Under the pieces are notes generated by a model. That model worked only from the letters and a program-made list of their open reading frames with translations, searched no databases and was not told the DNA's origin. Both the position numbers and the translations under genes were made by a program. Below, in pieces: positions 1 to 7,427 of a stretch of 32,123 nt of DNA. The DNA comes from Cacconaster sp045599325 (GTDB taxonomy: Bacteria; Bacteroidota; Bacteroidia; Bacteroidales; UBA932): the NCBI GenBank assembly GCA_045599325.1, contig JAZRVT010000022.1, positions 1-32,123 of the forward strand, in the 5' to 3' direction. The stretch's first letter is position 1, and the number at the start of each line of letters is the position of its first letter.

Positions 1-1
1 C

Positions 2-331
2 CCTCAAAAGGATGCCTTCGACAGGTTTACCGAATCAAGCAGTTGGATTGAATGGAATAACGGATTCCAATTAAAGACCTCTGCCGACAGTGATGAATAC
101 ATCTTCTTCTCAGCATCAGGATATCGTATCACTAGCGGCTCATTCCAATTTTACTCGTTCGATCACAGAAGCTATTTTTGGACAGCAGCCCCTAACGATC
201 AGGACGGTAATAGAAAATACAGTTATTATTTATTCATTTCCGATCAGGGCGTGAATTTAGGAGGGGATCAGGCCTTCAAAACCTACGGCAACTCCATCCG
301 CCCGGTTCAGGAGACAAGCGGCAAGTATTAA
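2..331 (+). CDS. C-terminal fragment of a TIGR02145-like surface protein (5' partial)
   Basis: An open frame runs in from the left edge and stops at TAA 329-331, giving the last 109 residues of a protein. The fragment is rich in Gly, aromatic residues and Ser and ends in an IRPVQE-type motif, preceded by a YYLFIS strand and a YFWTAAP segment. This resembles the C-terminal half of the Fibrobacter succinogenes major paralogous domain (TIGR02145), found in many secreted and cell-surface proteins of Bacteroidales, where the order is GYR, a YW(S/T) strand, YYLYFS and finally SVRPV. The start and any signal peptide lie outside the window. Its codons look more AT-rich than those of the genes that follow, as is common for surface or accessory genes. 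Family assignment is by motif resemblance only. Confidence 0.6.
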   Translation, partial: PQKDAFDRFTESSSWIEWNNGFQLKTSADSDEYIFFSASGYRITSGSFQFYSFDHRSYFWTAAPNDQDGNRKYSYYLFISDQGVNLGGDQAFKTYGNSIRPVQETSGKY

Positions 332-407
332 ACAAGACTGTTTCCGTGCTCCCGGAATTCCTCCGGGGCGTGATTTGTAAGTTATTGATTATCTGAAAGA
401 TGGTTGA

Positions 408-440
408 TTCGGCTTCCCGAAAAACGGGCAGCCGAATTGC
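408..440 (+). terminator. Probable intrinsic terminator hairpin
   Basis: TTCGGCT at 408-414 pairs with AGCCGAA at 430-436, and CCCG 416-419 with CGGG 425-428, separated by one mismatch and an A-rich 5-nt loop. A short T-containing stretch (TTGCTTTAT) follows. It lies about 80 bp after the partial gene and could end that transcript. The hairpin is symmetrical, so it could also act on the other strand or belong to a structured element (see findings). Confidence 0.5.
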
Positions 441-623
441 TTTATCGGTTGATAATCAGGCGTTTGCGAATCACGCTGCTTGAGGCTTCGCGGTGGCGGG
501 AGGAGACTCCTCTCCTCAGCGAAGCCACGACAGAGCGCCGCCCACATCAGGACAAGAAGTGCGAGAACGCCGGTTCTACACTTTTCGGGTGCTCCAAGCC
601 CTTAATGTTTGCTGGATTTTCTC

Positions 624-631
624 TATCTTTG
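624..631 (+). promoter_or_regulatory. -7 promoter box upstream of TonB receptor
   Basis: TATCTTTG matches the Bacteroidetes -7 consensus TAnnTTTG. No well-spaced TTTG is seen at -33. It predicts a leader of about 70 nt before ATG 706, containing a 6-bp hairpin (AACGCA 652-657 / TGCGTT 664-669). Confidence 0.5.
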
Positions 632-705
632 CGCTGGCGGATCTGCCATAAAACGCAAATGCCTGCGTTATAGAAACGGTATCTTGAAAATGATTTGTGG
701 GGATT

Positions 706-3147
706 ATGAAAGGCAATAGCATTCTGAAGTTTCTGGTGACAATGTCGATGCTGACGGCAGTCGCTTCGGGCGTGCAGGCGCAGAAGCACACTGTCAGCGG
801 CTATATGACTGACCTTGAGTCGGGAGAGTCGCTCATCAGCGCAGCAGTAGTGGAGAAGGGACTCGACCTGGGGACGGTCAGCAATAACTTCGGCTTCTAC
901 ACACTGACTCTTCCGGAGGGCGACATATCTCTGGAGTTCAGTTATGTCGGCTATGAGAGCGGGATGCGCTCCTTCCGTCTTACGCGTGACACCGTGATCA
1001 ATGTGGCCTTCAGACCGCAGAACGAGGCGCTGACAGGCGCCACCGTCACAGCGGCGCGCTCCGAGACCGGAGTCCGCGGCACCCAGATGAGCGCGATAGA
1101 GATTCCGGTCAATATGATAAGGAACATCCCGGCAATCGGCGGCGAGGTCGATATAATCAAGGCAATCCAGCTGCTTCCGGGAGTGCAGTCCGGGACCGAG
1201 GGGGCCGCCGGGCTCTACGTCCGTGGCGGCGGTCCGGACGAGAACCTGCTGCTGCTTGACGGCGTCCCGCTCTACAATGTCAACCATATGCTCGGCTTCT
1301 TCTCCGTGTTCGACGCAGACGCCATCAAGAACGTCACCCTCTACAAGGGCAGCTTTCCCGCCCGCTTCGGCAGCCGCCTCTCCAGCGTGCTGGATGTAAG
1401 GATGAAAGACGGAAACGACCAGGACTGTCACGGCAGCTTCTCGGTCGGGCTCCTCTCCGCGAAAGCCAATGTGGAGGGGCCGATAGTCAAGGGGAAGACA
1501 TCCTTCTGCATCTCCGCCCGCCGCACCTACTACGACGTGCTGGCGATGCCCTTCATCAAGATGGCCCTGAAGGACGACAGCGGCGACAGCGGCAGCGGCG
1601 GCTACTACTTCTACGACCTCAACGCCAAAGTCACCCACAAGTTCAACAACCGCGACAAACTCTACCTCTCGTTCTATTCCGGTGACGACAAGGTTTATGT
1701 GGACATCAAGGATGTGCCGTATTCCGGATATGGAGAGACCACTCTGACAGACATCGGCTGGAAATGGGGCAACGTCGTGGGGGCGGCGCGCTGGAACCAT
1801 ATCTTCGGGCCGAAGCTCTTCATGAACGCCACCATCAACTACACACAGTACCGTCACCAGCTGGCATTCAACGAGAAGAGTGAGATCACCAGCGAACTGC
1901 CGGTCACCGAGAGCTACGAGCTGGATATGAAGTACAACTCGCTGATCAACGACATATCCGCAGAATGCGATTTCGAGTACGCCCCATCTTCAGAGCACGA
2001 CATCAGGTTCGGGGCGAATTTCACGCACCATACCTTCAAGCCGTCCGTCTCGACTCTCACCGATACGGAAATCCGCATAGAAGGAAGGCAGCCGATAGAA
2101 TCGAAGACGGACACCGTATTCGGTGACAGGAACCTCTTCTCGCGTGAGTTCGCTCTCTACGGGGAGGACAACTGGTCAGTGTCCGACAGGTTCAAGGTCA
2201 ACTTCGGTCTGCGCGGGTCGCTCTATTCCGTGGACGGAACGGTCTACCGTTCGCTGGAGCCGCGGGTCAGCCTGCGTTTCCTCGCGGCCGACGACCTCTC
2301 GTTCAAGGCGGCCTACTCCGAAATGAGCCAGTATGTCCACCTTCTGAGCAACAGCACCATCTCACTGCCCACAGACCTCTGGGTGCCGGTGACATCAAGA
2401 GTCACTCCGATGCGGTCGCGGCAGGCGGCGGCCGGTGCATTCTGGGCCTGGAGGAACTTCGACTTCTCGGTTGAGGGCTATTACAAGACAATGGACAACG
2501 TGCTGGAATACAAGGACGGATCGTCCTTCCTCAGCTCCGTGTCCGGATGGGAGGACAAGGTGGCCAGCGGCCGCGGGTGGTCCTACGGAGTGGAACTGCT
2601 GGCGCAGCGCAAGGCCGGCAGGACGACAGGCTGGATAGGCTACACCTGGTCCAAGTCGATGCGCCAGTTCGACCGCGAGGGCGGCATCATCAACAACGGA
2701 AAGCCCTTCCCGGCAAAATATGACCGCCGCCACGATTTGGACATAGTGGTCAACCACCAGTTCAACAAGAAGATAGACATCTCCGGCACATTCGTCTTCA
2801 GCACCGGCAACTGCGGCTCGCTGGCGATGCAGTTCGTGGACAGCCCTCACTACGACCGCTACCACAACTACAGCGGAACCTTCTCCAGATTTTCAGGTGT
2901 CGAAGCCCTCGAAAGCCGCAACAACTACCGGCTGCCTGCCTACTGCAGGGTCGACCTCGGCGTAAATTTCCACAGGCAGAGAAAGCACTGCGAGAGGATC
3001 TTCAACATCAGCATCTACAATGCATTGAACCGCAGGAATCCGTTCCTGGTCTACCGCGGCTCCTCTGACCTGACGGGGAAACCTGCGCTGATAAAGCTCT
3101 CGATATTCCCGATAATGCCGTCATTCTCGCTGACATATAAATTCTAG
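706..3147 (+). CDS. TonB-dependent receptor with carboxypeptidase-regulatory-like N-terminus
   Basis: An outer-membrane TonB-dependent receptor of 813 aa. Residues 1-25 form a signal peptide ending in VQA. About 27-105 is a CarboxypepD_reg-like beta-sandwich (GYMTDLESGESL, then NNFGFYTLTLPEG and FSYVGYE). The plug spans roughly 110-235 and shows GLYVRGGGPDENLLLLDGVP and the FPARFGSRLSSVLDV segment. The rest is an aromatic-rich beta-barrel ending in SFSLTYKF. I chose ATG 706; a GTG three codons upstream (697) is in frame but would precede the signal peptide. The next gene, a DUF4249 lipoprotein, starts 12 bp after the stop; receptors of this kind are regularly paired with DUF4249 proteins. The imported substrate cannot be read from the sequence, and nothing resembling a SusD partner or glycan-degrading enzymes is present. 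Confidence 0.9.
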   Translation: MKGNSILKFLVTMSMLTAVASGVQAQKHTVSGYMTDLESGESLISAAVVEKGLDLGTVSNNFGFYTLTLPEGDISLEFSYVGYESGMRSFRLTRDTVINVAFRPQNEALTGATVTAARSETGVRGTQMSAIEIPVNMIRNIPAIGGEVDIIKAIQLLPGVQSGTEGAAGLYVRGGGPDENLLLLDGVPLYNVNHMLGFFSVFDADAIKNVTLYKGSFPARFGSRLSSVLDVRMKDGNDQDCHGSFSVGLLSAKANVEGPIVKGKTSFCISARRTYYDVLAMPFIKMALKDDSGDSGSGGYYFYDLNAKVTHKFNNRDKLYLSFYSGDDKVYVDIKDVPYSGYGETTLTDIGWKWGNVVGAARWNHIFGPKLFMNATINYTQYRHQLAFNEKSEITSELPVTESYELDMKYNSLINDISAECDFEYAPSSEHDIRFGANFTHHTFKPSVSTLTDTEIRIEGRQPIESKTDTVFGDRNLFSREFALYGEDNWSVSDRFKVNFGLRGSLYSVDGTVYRSLEPRVSLRFLAADDLSFKAAYSEMSQYVHLLSNSTISLPTDLWVPVTSRVTPMRSRQAAAGAFWAWRNFDFSVEGYYKTMDNVLEYKDGSSFLSSVSGWEDKVASGRGWSYGVELLAQRKAGRTTGWIGYTWSKSMRQFDREGGIINNGKPFPAKYDRRHDLDIVVNHQFNKKIDISGTFVFSTGNCGSLAMQFVDSPHYDRYHNYSGTFSRFSGVEALESRNNYRLPAYCRVDLGVNFHRQRKHCERIFNISIYNALNRRNPFLVYRGSSDLTGKPALIKLSIFPIMPSFSLTYKF

Positions 3148-3159
3148 GAGGAAAGAAAG

Positions 3160-4095
3160 ATGAAAAGATACATATTTGCGCTCCTGACATCAGCGGTCCT
3201 GATGCTTGCGGCCTGCCAGGAGGAGATAGAGTTCAAGGGCGAAGAGCAGGACCCTCAGCTGGTGATGTACTGCCTCGCCTCGGCCGGCGAGCCGCTGACA
3301 GTCAGCATATCGAACTCACTCTTCTTTCTTGACGACCACAGACGCAGCGGCTTCACAGCGCACGTCGACACTGCTGCAGGCAGCGTGAAGGTTTATGTCA
3401 ACGGTTCTTCCGCGCCGCTCAGGGCGGTTCCGGAGCTGTCTGAACAGCAGGACAGGTTCATCTACCGGACGGACTATGTGCCGCAGGCCGGCGACAGGAT
3501 CAATGTCACCGCTTCCTTCCCGGGGCTTGGGGAGGCCACGGGCGGGACGGTCGTGCCGCAGATCAAAGGGTTCACGATAAAGAAGAGCTCCGTCTCCGAA
3601 CTTGGTGACGGCCGTTACAGGGTCCACGTGAACGCCGTCATCTCCGACTGGGGTGGACAGCCTCTCTGGTACGGGCTGTTCCCGGGAGTCATTATGGAAC
3701 TCCCTGACTACAGAATGGAGGAGCCGCTGCCTCTCACCTCCTGTGACCTGATCGTCCAGTCTGCTACCGACGAGCTGATATCCGGTCTCATAGGCGGCGG
3801 AAGCGATGCCGAAGGCTACTTCTCGAACAGGTCGTTCATAGGGAGTGACCGTGAATTCAACTTCACGTTCGACGTCTACTCTGACTGGGAGGGGCGCGAG
3901 TTCAATCTCCGGGTCGAGGCCATTTCTGAAGACCTCTATTTCCACATCCTTTCCAGAGAGGCGGCAGGCGATGAGCTCACTGAATACTTCGGCGAGCCCG
4001 GCGCCCTCCATTCCAACGTCAACGGCGCCTGGGGCGTGGTCTGCTCATCCGCATCCACAACTGTCAGGATTGAATTGCAGATGCAGCGGGTTTGA
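3160..4095 (+). CDS. DUF4249 family lipoprotein
   Basis: A 311-aa lipoprotein. The signal peptide ends in the lipobox LMLAAC with Cys at about residue 19, so the protein is probably anchored in the outer membrane. The mature part starts with an acidic stretch (QEEIEFKGEEQ) followed by the DUF4249 core: an LVMYCLASAGEPLTVSIS strand, then Ig-like beta segments with VKVYVNGS and DRINVTASFPG. DUF4249 proteins sit beside TonB receptors with carboxypeptidase-like N-termini, as here, and are presumed surface partners of the receptor; no ligand is known. A strong ribosome-binding site (AGGAGG, 3146-3151) overlaps the stop codon of the upstream receptor and places the ATG 8 bp downstream, which supports co-translation. 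DUF assignment rests on context plus the N-terminal pattern. Confidence 0.85.
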   Translation: MKRYIFALLTSAVLMLAACQEEIEFKGEEQDPQLVMYCLASAGEPLTVSISNSLFFLDDHRRSGFTAHVDTAAGSVKVYVNGSSAPLRAVPELSEQQDRFIYRTDYVPQAGDRINVTASFPGLGEATGGTVVPQIKGFTIKKSSVSELGDGRYRVHVNAVISDWGGQPLWYGLFPGVIMELPDYRMEEPLPLTSCDLIVQSATDELISGLIGGGSDAEGYFSNRSFIGSDREFNFTFDVYSDWEGREFNLRVEAISEDLYFHILSREAAGDELTEYFGEPGALHSNVNGAWGVVCSSASTTVRIELQMQRV

Positions 4096-4127
4096 AATTT
4101 CCCGTAGGATTTCCAGCATAATTTTTA

Positions 4128-4135
4128 TATATTTG
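4128..4135 (+). promoter_or_regulatory. -7 promoter box of the Fe-S scaffold/GGGtGRT operon
   Basis: TATATTTG is a full match to TAnnTTTG in the 90-bp AT-rich gap between the DUF4249 gene and the NifU-like gene. It predicts a leader of about 45 nt. No clear -33 TTTG is present at the usual distance. Confidence 0.6.
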
Positions 4136-4185
4136 TCCGGTTTATAAACAACTGTTTTATTTAGTAATTCCAATTAACAGATAGT

Positions 4186-4887
4186 ATGGTTTATTCTAGT
4201 GAAGTACAGCACATGTGTGTTGTCGCGAAGGGTCCGAACCACGGACCTGCACCTATCCCTGAAGAGGGGAAATGGGTGATGGCAAAAGAAATCAAGGACA
4301 TTTCAGGTATGACTCACGGCATTGGCTGGTGCGCTCCTCAGCAGGGTGCGTGCAAGCTGTCGCTCAATGTCAAGGACGGTATCATCGAAGAGGCTCTCGT
4401 CGAGACCATCGGCTGCTCAGGTATGACACACTCTGCCGCTATGGCGGCTGAAATCCTCCCGGGCAAGACCCTTCTCGAGGCTCTCAACACCGACCTCGTG
4501 TGCGATGCAATCAACACCGCAATGCGCGAGCTCTTCCTCCAGATAGTTTACGGACGCACCCAGAGCGCCTTCTCAGAGGGCGGCCTCGTCATCGGCGCAG
4601 GCCTCGAGGACCTCGGCAAGGGACTCCGCAGCCAGGTGGGAACTATGTTCTCGACCAAGGCGAAGGGTGTCCGCTATCTCGAAATGGCAGAAGGCTATGT
4701 CACAAAGATCGCTCTTGACGAAGACGACGAAGTCTGCGGTTATGAGTTTGTCCGTCTCGGCGTGATGATGGACCAGATCAAGAAGGGAGTCGATGCAAAC
4801 GAGGCTCTCAAGAAGGCCACCGCAACCTACGGCCGCTTCACCAGGGAGAAGGGCGCAGTCAAATTCATTGATCCTAGAATCGACTAA
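4186..4887 (+). CDS. NifU-like iron-sulfur cluster assembly scaffold protein (GGGtGRT partner)
   Basis: A 233-aa cytoplasmic protein whose middle part resembles the NifU/IscU scaffold fold. GIIEEALVETIGCSGMTHSA (residues 65-84) followed by LPGKTLLEAL (91-100) lines up with the region of IscU around its second ligand Cys. Cysteines are at 11, 49, 56, 77, 106 and 184. Cys77 fits the second scaffold cysteine. The first (APAC in IscU) is shifted: here CAPQQGAC puts Cys49 and Cys56 on either side of the usual site. Cys106 is nearer than the usual third Cys. The protein is therefore related to, but not a standard, Fe-S scaffold; a C-terminal part (about 160-233) follows the scaffold-like domain. 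In Bacteroidales and Clostridia a protein of this type sits directly before the GGGtGRT gene, as here (18-bp gap). Its client is unknown. Confidence 0.8.
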   Translation: MVYSSEVQHMCVVAKGPNHGPAPIPEEGKWVMAKEIKDISGMTHGIGWCAPQQGACKLSLNVKDGIIEEALVETIGCSGMTHSAAMAAEILPGKTLLEALNTDLVCDAINTAMRELFLQIVYGRTQSAFSEGGLVIGAGLEDLGKGLRSQVGTMFSTKAKGVRYLEMAEGYVTKIALDEDDEVCGYEFVRLGVMMDQIKKGVDANEALKKATATYGRFTREKGAVKFIDPRID

Positions 4888-4905
4888 CCAAGGGAGGACA
4901 AAGAA

Positions 4906-5916
4906 ATGTTACGTGAAGTCAAATTCGAAAGCCAGAACCGTCGTATCGACCATATCAACGAGGTTCTCAACTCATATGGCATCGCTTCAATCGAAGAGGC
5001 CAACAGAATCTGTGACGAAAAGGGCATCGACCCGTATCTCGAGTGCGAGCAGACCCAGAACATCTGCTTCGAGAATGCAAAATGGGCTTATGTAGTCGGT
5101 GCGGCGATCGCTATCAAGAAGGGCTGCAAGAACGCAGCTGACGCAGCTGAGGCAATCGGCGAAGGCCTGCAGGCATTCTGCATCAAAGGCTCTGTCGCTG
5201 ACGACCGCAAGGTCGGCATCGGCCACGGCAACCTCGCAGCAAGACTTCTCCGCGAGGAGACTGAGTGCTTCGCATTCCTCGCAGGCCACGAGTCATTTGC
5301 GGCTGCAGAGGGCGCGATCAAGATTGCAGAGATGGCAAACAAGGTGCGCAGGAAACCTCTCCGCGTCATCCTCAACGGCCTCGGCAAGGATGCAGCGATG
5401 ATAATCAGCCGCATCAACGGCTTTACCTATGTCCAGACAGAGTTCGACTATTTCTCAGGAGAGCTCAAGGTCGTGAAGACCAAGGCATACAGCGACGGTC
5501 CGCGCGCAAAGGTCAACTGCTACGGAGCGAATGACGTCCGCGAAGGTGTCGCAATCCTCTGGAAGGAGAACGTCGATGTCTCCATCACCGGCAACTCGAC
5601 CAACCCGACCCGTTTCCAGCATCCTGTCGCAGGCACCTACAAGAAGGAGCGCATCCTCGCAGGCAAGCCTTACTTCAGCGTTGCATCCGGCGGCGGCACA
5701 GGCCGTACTCTCCACCCGGACAATATGGCCGCAGGCCCTGCCTCATACGGTATGACCGACACTATGGGCCGTATGCACTCCGATGCACAGTTCGCAGGCT
5801 CATCTTCAGTCCCTGCACACGTCGAGATGATGGGCTTCCTCGGAATGGGCAACAACCCTATGGTTGGCGCCACCGTCGCAGTCGCAGTCTCTGTTGAAGA
5901 AGCAATGAAGAAGTAG
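4906..5916 (+). CDS. GGGtGRT protein (conserved, function unknown)
   Basis: A 336-aa soluble protein named after the motif at residues 262-268 (GGGTGRT), matching the GGGtGRT family (PF14057). There is no signal peptide or membrane segment. Other features are a Cys-rich N-terminal part (Cys36, 47, 54, 74, 92, 121), a GIGHGNLAARLL segment (104-115), ILNGLGKDAAMIISRINGF (155-173), and a Gly-rich C-terminal half with GFLGMGNNPMVGATVAVAVS (310-329). The family is widespread in anaerobes and has no established function. Its fixed pairing with a NifU-like scaffold, plus the N-terminal cysteines, makes an Fe-S or other metal cofactor a reasonable guess but not a demonstrated one. The start is fixed by a strong AGGGAGG site at 4891-4897, 8 bp before the ATG. 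The next gene begins 2 bp after the stop. Confidence 0.9.
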   Translation: MLREVKFESQNRRIDHINEVLNSYGIASIEEANRICDEKGIDPYLECEQTQNICFENAKWAYVVGAAIAIKKGCKNAADAAEAIGEGLQAFCIKGSVADDRKVGIGHGNLAARLLREETECFAFLAGHESFAAAEGAIKIAEMANKVRRKPLRVILNGLGKDAAMIISRINGFTYVQTEFDYFSGELKVVKTKAYSDGPRAKVNCYGANDVREGVAILWKENVDVSITGNSTNPTRFQHPVAGTYKKERILAGKPYFSVASGGGTGRTLHPDNMAAGPASYGMTDTMGRMHSDAQFAGSSSVPAHVEMMGFLGMGNNPMVGATVAVAVSVEEAMKK

Positions 5917-5918
5917 TT

Positions 5919-6449
5919 ATGGAAAGGGCGATACGCAGTGCACTCTGCACAATGGCGCTTGTCGCGCTTTCCATTCTTTCCGTATCCTGCAGCGCCTCCT
6001 ACAGGGCGCAGCAGGCGGCGGAGAGGGCTGCCACGGCAGCAATGGTGAAGGAGGGAATCGACAATATGGATTTCGTCCTCGAAATCACCCAGATTATTCC
6101 GAGGGGCTTTCCGACAAAGAACACCCAGCTGGAATATGAGTTCAAGGTAAAGGACGACGTCGTTGAGACCCGCCTCCCATATTACGGCGAGTCAAGGACA
6201 CCTGTCTATGGAGACCAGGAGATATCCATAGTCTTCAAGAAGCAGAAGGTTCAGATTGCGAAGGATTTCTCCGATGCGGACAAGGGCGAGTACCGCTTCC
6301 TGCTCGAGGCTTATTCCGGCAGCGTGCTCTGGACTGTCAACATTCAGATTTATGATAACGGAGCCGCCAGGATCGGATGCAAGAACGCCGCCGGCGACTA
6401 TATGAGCTATCTTGCTGATTTTACACTGCCTAAGAAAGAAAAGGAATAG
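5919..6449 (+). CDS. DUF4251 domain lipoprotein
   Basis: A 176-aa exported protein. The N-terminus is a signal peptide ending in SILSVSC, a slightly loose lipobox, so it is probably a lipoprotein. The mature part has an Ala-rich amphipathic start and then the DUF4251 pattern: FVLEITQIIPRGFPTKN, EYEFKVKDDVVETRLPYYGESRT, and a beta-rich end with YRFLLEAYSGSVLWTVNIQIYDNGAARI. DUF4251 proteins are small periplasmic or membrane-attached Bacteroidetes proteins of unknown role. It follows the GGGtGRT stop by 2 bp and has no clear ribosome-binding site of its own, so it is likely translated by coupling. Its link to the Fe-S-type genes upstream may be no more than shared transcription. Confidence 0.8.
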   Translation: MERAIRSALCTMALVALSILSVSCSASYRAQQAAERAATAAMVKEGIDNMDFVLEITQIIPRGFPTKNTQLEYEFKVKDDVVETRLPYYGESRTPVYGDQEISIVFKKQKVQIAKDFSDADKGEYRFLLEAYSGSVLWTVNIQIYDNGAARIGCKNAAGDYMSYLADFTLPKKEKE

Positions 6450-6461
6450 GGAGGAGCGATT

Positions 6462-7427
6462 ATGACCCGTAAGATATTTACCACAGCCATATCGCTTTTC
6501 TGTTTTTTGACCGCATCCGCCCAGATAGCTGAGACGGGCTCACAGGTGAACATAGAGGATTTCTCGTTCGAGGACATTCCGGTGATTACCGTGCCTGCAG
6601 TCGACACAGTCGACACTGCGGACAAGTATCTCAAGATAATCCTTTATGAAGACCATACCTGGGAATATTTCGAGATACCGCGTCCTTCCATCGATACCGC
6701 CGGCCTTTATGACGGATGGGATGTCGCCTCCATTCACGCTTTCCAGGATGTGAAACTGGAGAATCTCCCTGATTCTGTCGAACTCTGCCTGTACGACGAT
6801 AACAACCCGTACTGCGTCCCTTATTCGACAAAAGTGATCTCCGGCTTCAAGTACCGCAAGAAACGCCCGCATAAAGGCGTGGACCTGCCGCTCGCGCTGG
6901 GTGATACTGTCAGGGCCGCATTCAACGGCGTAGTCCGCTATGTCGGTGGTGGCAAGGCTACCGGAGGCTACGGAAACCTGGTGGTCATCCGCCACTCGAA
7001 CGGCCTTGAGACCTACTACGCTCACCTTTCGAAAAGAATGGTGGAGGAGAATGAGACCGTCGCTGCAGGGGAGGTCATCGGTCTGGGCGGCAGCACCGGC
7101 AGGAGCACGGGTCCTCATCTGCACTTCGAGACGCGCTATATGGGCAAGGCATTCGACCCTGAACGTATCTTTGACTTCGAGAAAGAAACGGCCCGCGACT
7201 CGATATTCACCCTGAAGAAGCATTTCTTCAACATCAACTCACATTACGGCCAGACTGACAAGCAGTCTGTGGCCGCCTCCCAGGCCCAGTACTACAAGGT
7301 CCGCAAGGGCGATACGCTGGGAAAGATTGCCTCCCGCTACGGCACTACTGTCAATGCTCTCTGCCGTCTTAACGGCATCAAGTCAAACAAAGTGCTCAAG
7401 ATAGGGCAGTCTCTGAGAGTCCGCTAG
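6462..7427 (+). CDS. M23 family metallopeptidase with C-terminal LysM domain
   Basis: A secreted peptidoglycan endopeptidase of the lysostaphin/NlpD type, 321 aa. Residues 1-20 are a signal peptide ending in ASAQ. The catalytic M23 domain covers about 130-235 with the zinc motif HKGVD (His137, Asp141), YYAHLS (His188) and GPHLHFE (His219, His221), so all the expected metal and catalytic residues are present. A single LysM peptidoglycan-binding domain lies at 277-321 (YYKVRKGDTLGKIASRYG, ending LKIGQSLRV). The order peptidase then LysM is the reverse of E. coli NlpD. The expected role is cleavage of stem-peptide crosslinks in the periplasm during growth or division, or activation of amidases. 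The site GGGAGGAG at 6449-6456 precedes the ATG by 5 bp. The gene converges on the next one, overlapping its stop by 4 bp. Confidence 0.9.
   Translation: MTRKIFTTAISLFCFLTASAQIAETGSQVNIEDFSFEDIPVITVPAVDTVDTADKYLKIILYEDHTWEYFEIPRPSIDTAGLYDGWDVASIHAFQDVKLENLPDSVELCLYDDNNPYCVPYSTKVISGFKYRKKRPHKGVDLPLALGDTVRAAFNGVVRYVGGGKATGGYGNLVVIRHSNGLETYYAHLSKRMVEENETVAAGEVIGLGGSTGRSTGPHLHFETRYMGKAFDPERIFDFEKETARDSIFTLKKHFFNINSHYGQTDKQSVAASQAQYYKVRKGDTLGKIASRYGTTVNALCRLNGIKSNKVLKIGQSLRVR

Larger units (their letters stand above)
332..705. other. Structured intergenic region, no gene seen
   Basis: About 370 bp without a credible gene. From left to right it holds: a 6-bp hairpin at 350-368 just after the partial gene's stop; a strong hairpin at 408-436; an 8-bp inverted repeat enclosing that hairpin (386-393 with 451-458); a second long hairpin at 484-526 closed by the perfect 8-bp arms GGCTTCGC/GCGAAGCC; a -7 type promoter box at 624-631; and a leader hairpin (652-657 with 664-669) ahead of the TonB receptor. 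The short frames across it show no recognisable protein. Confidence 0.6.

Noticed and set aside
404..673. 89-codon plus-strand open frame in the left intergenic region
   Set aside because: It crosses both large hairpins and the promoter, has an atypical composition and no family resemblance.
547..1857. 436-codon minus-strand open frame opposite the TonB receptor
   Set aside because: Low-complexity Val/Ala-rich shadow; the plus-strand receptor is clear.
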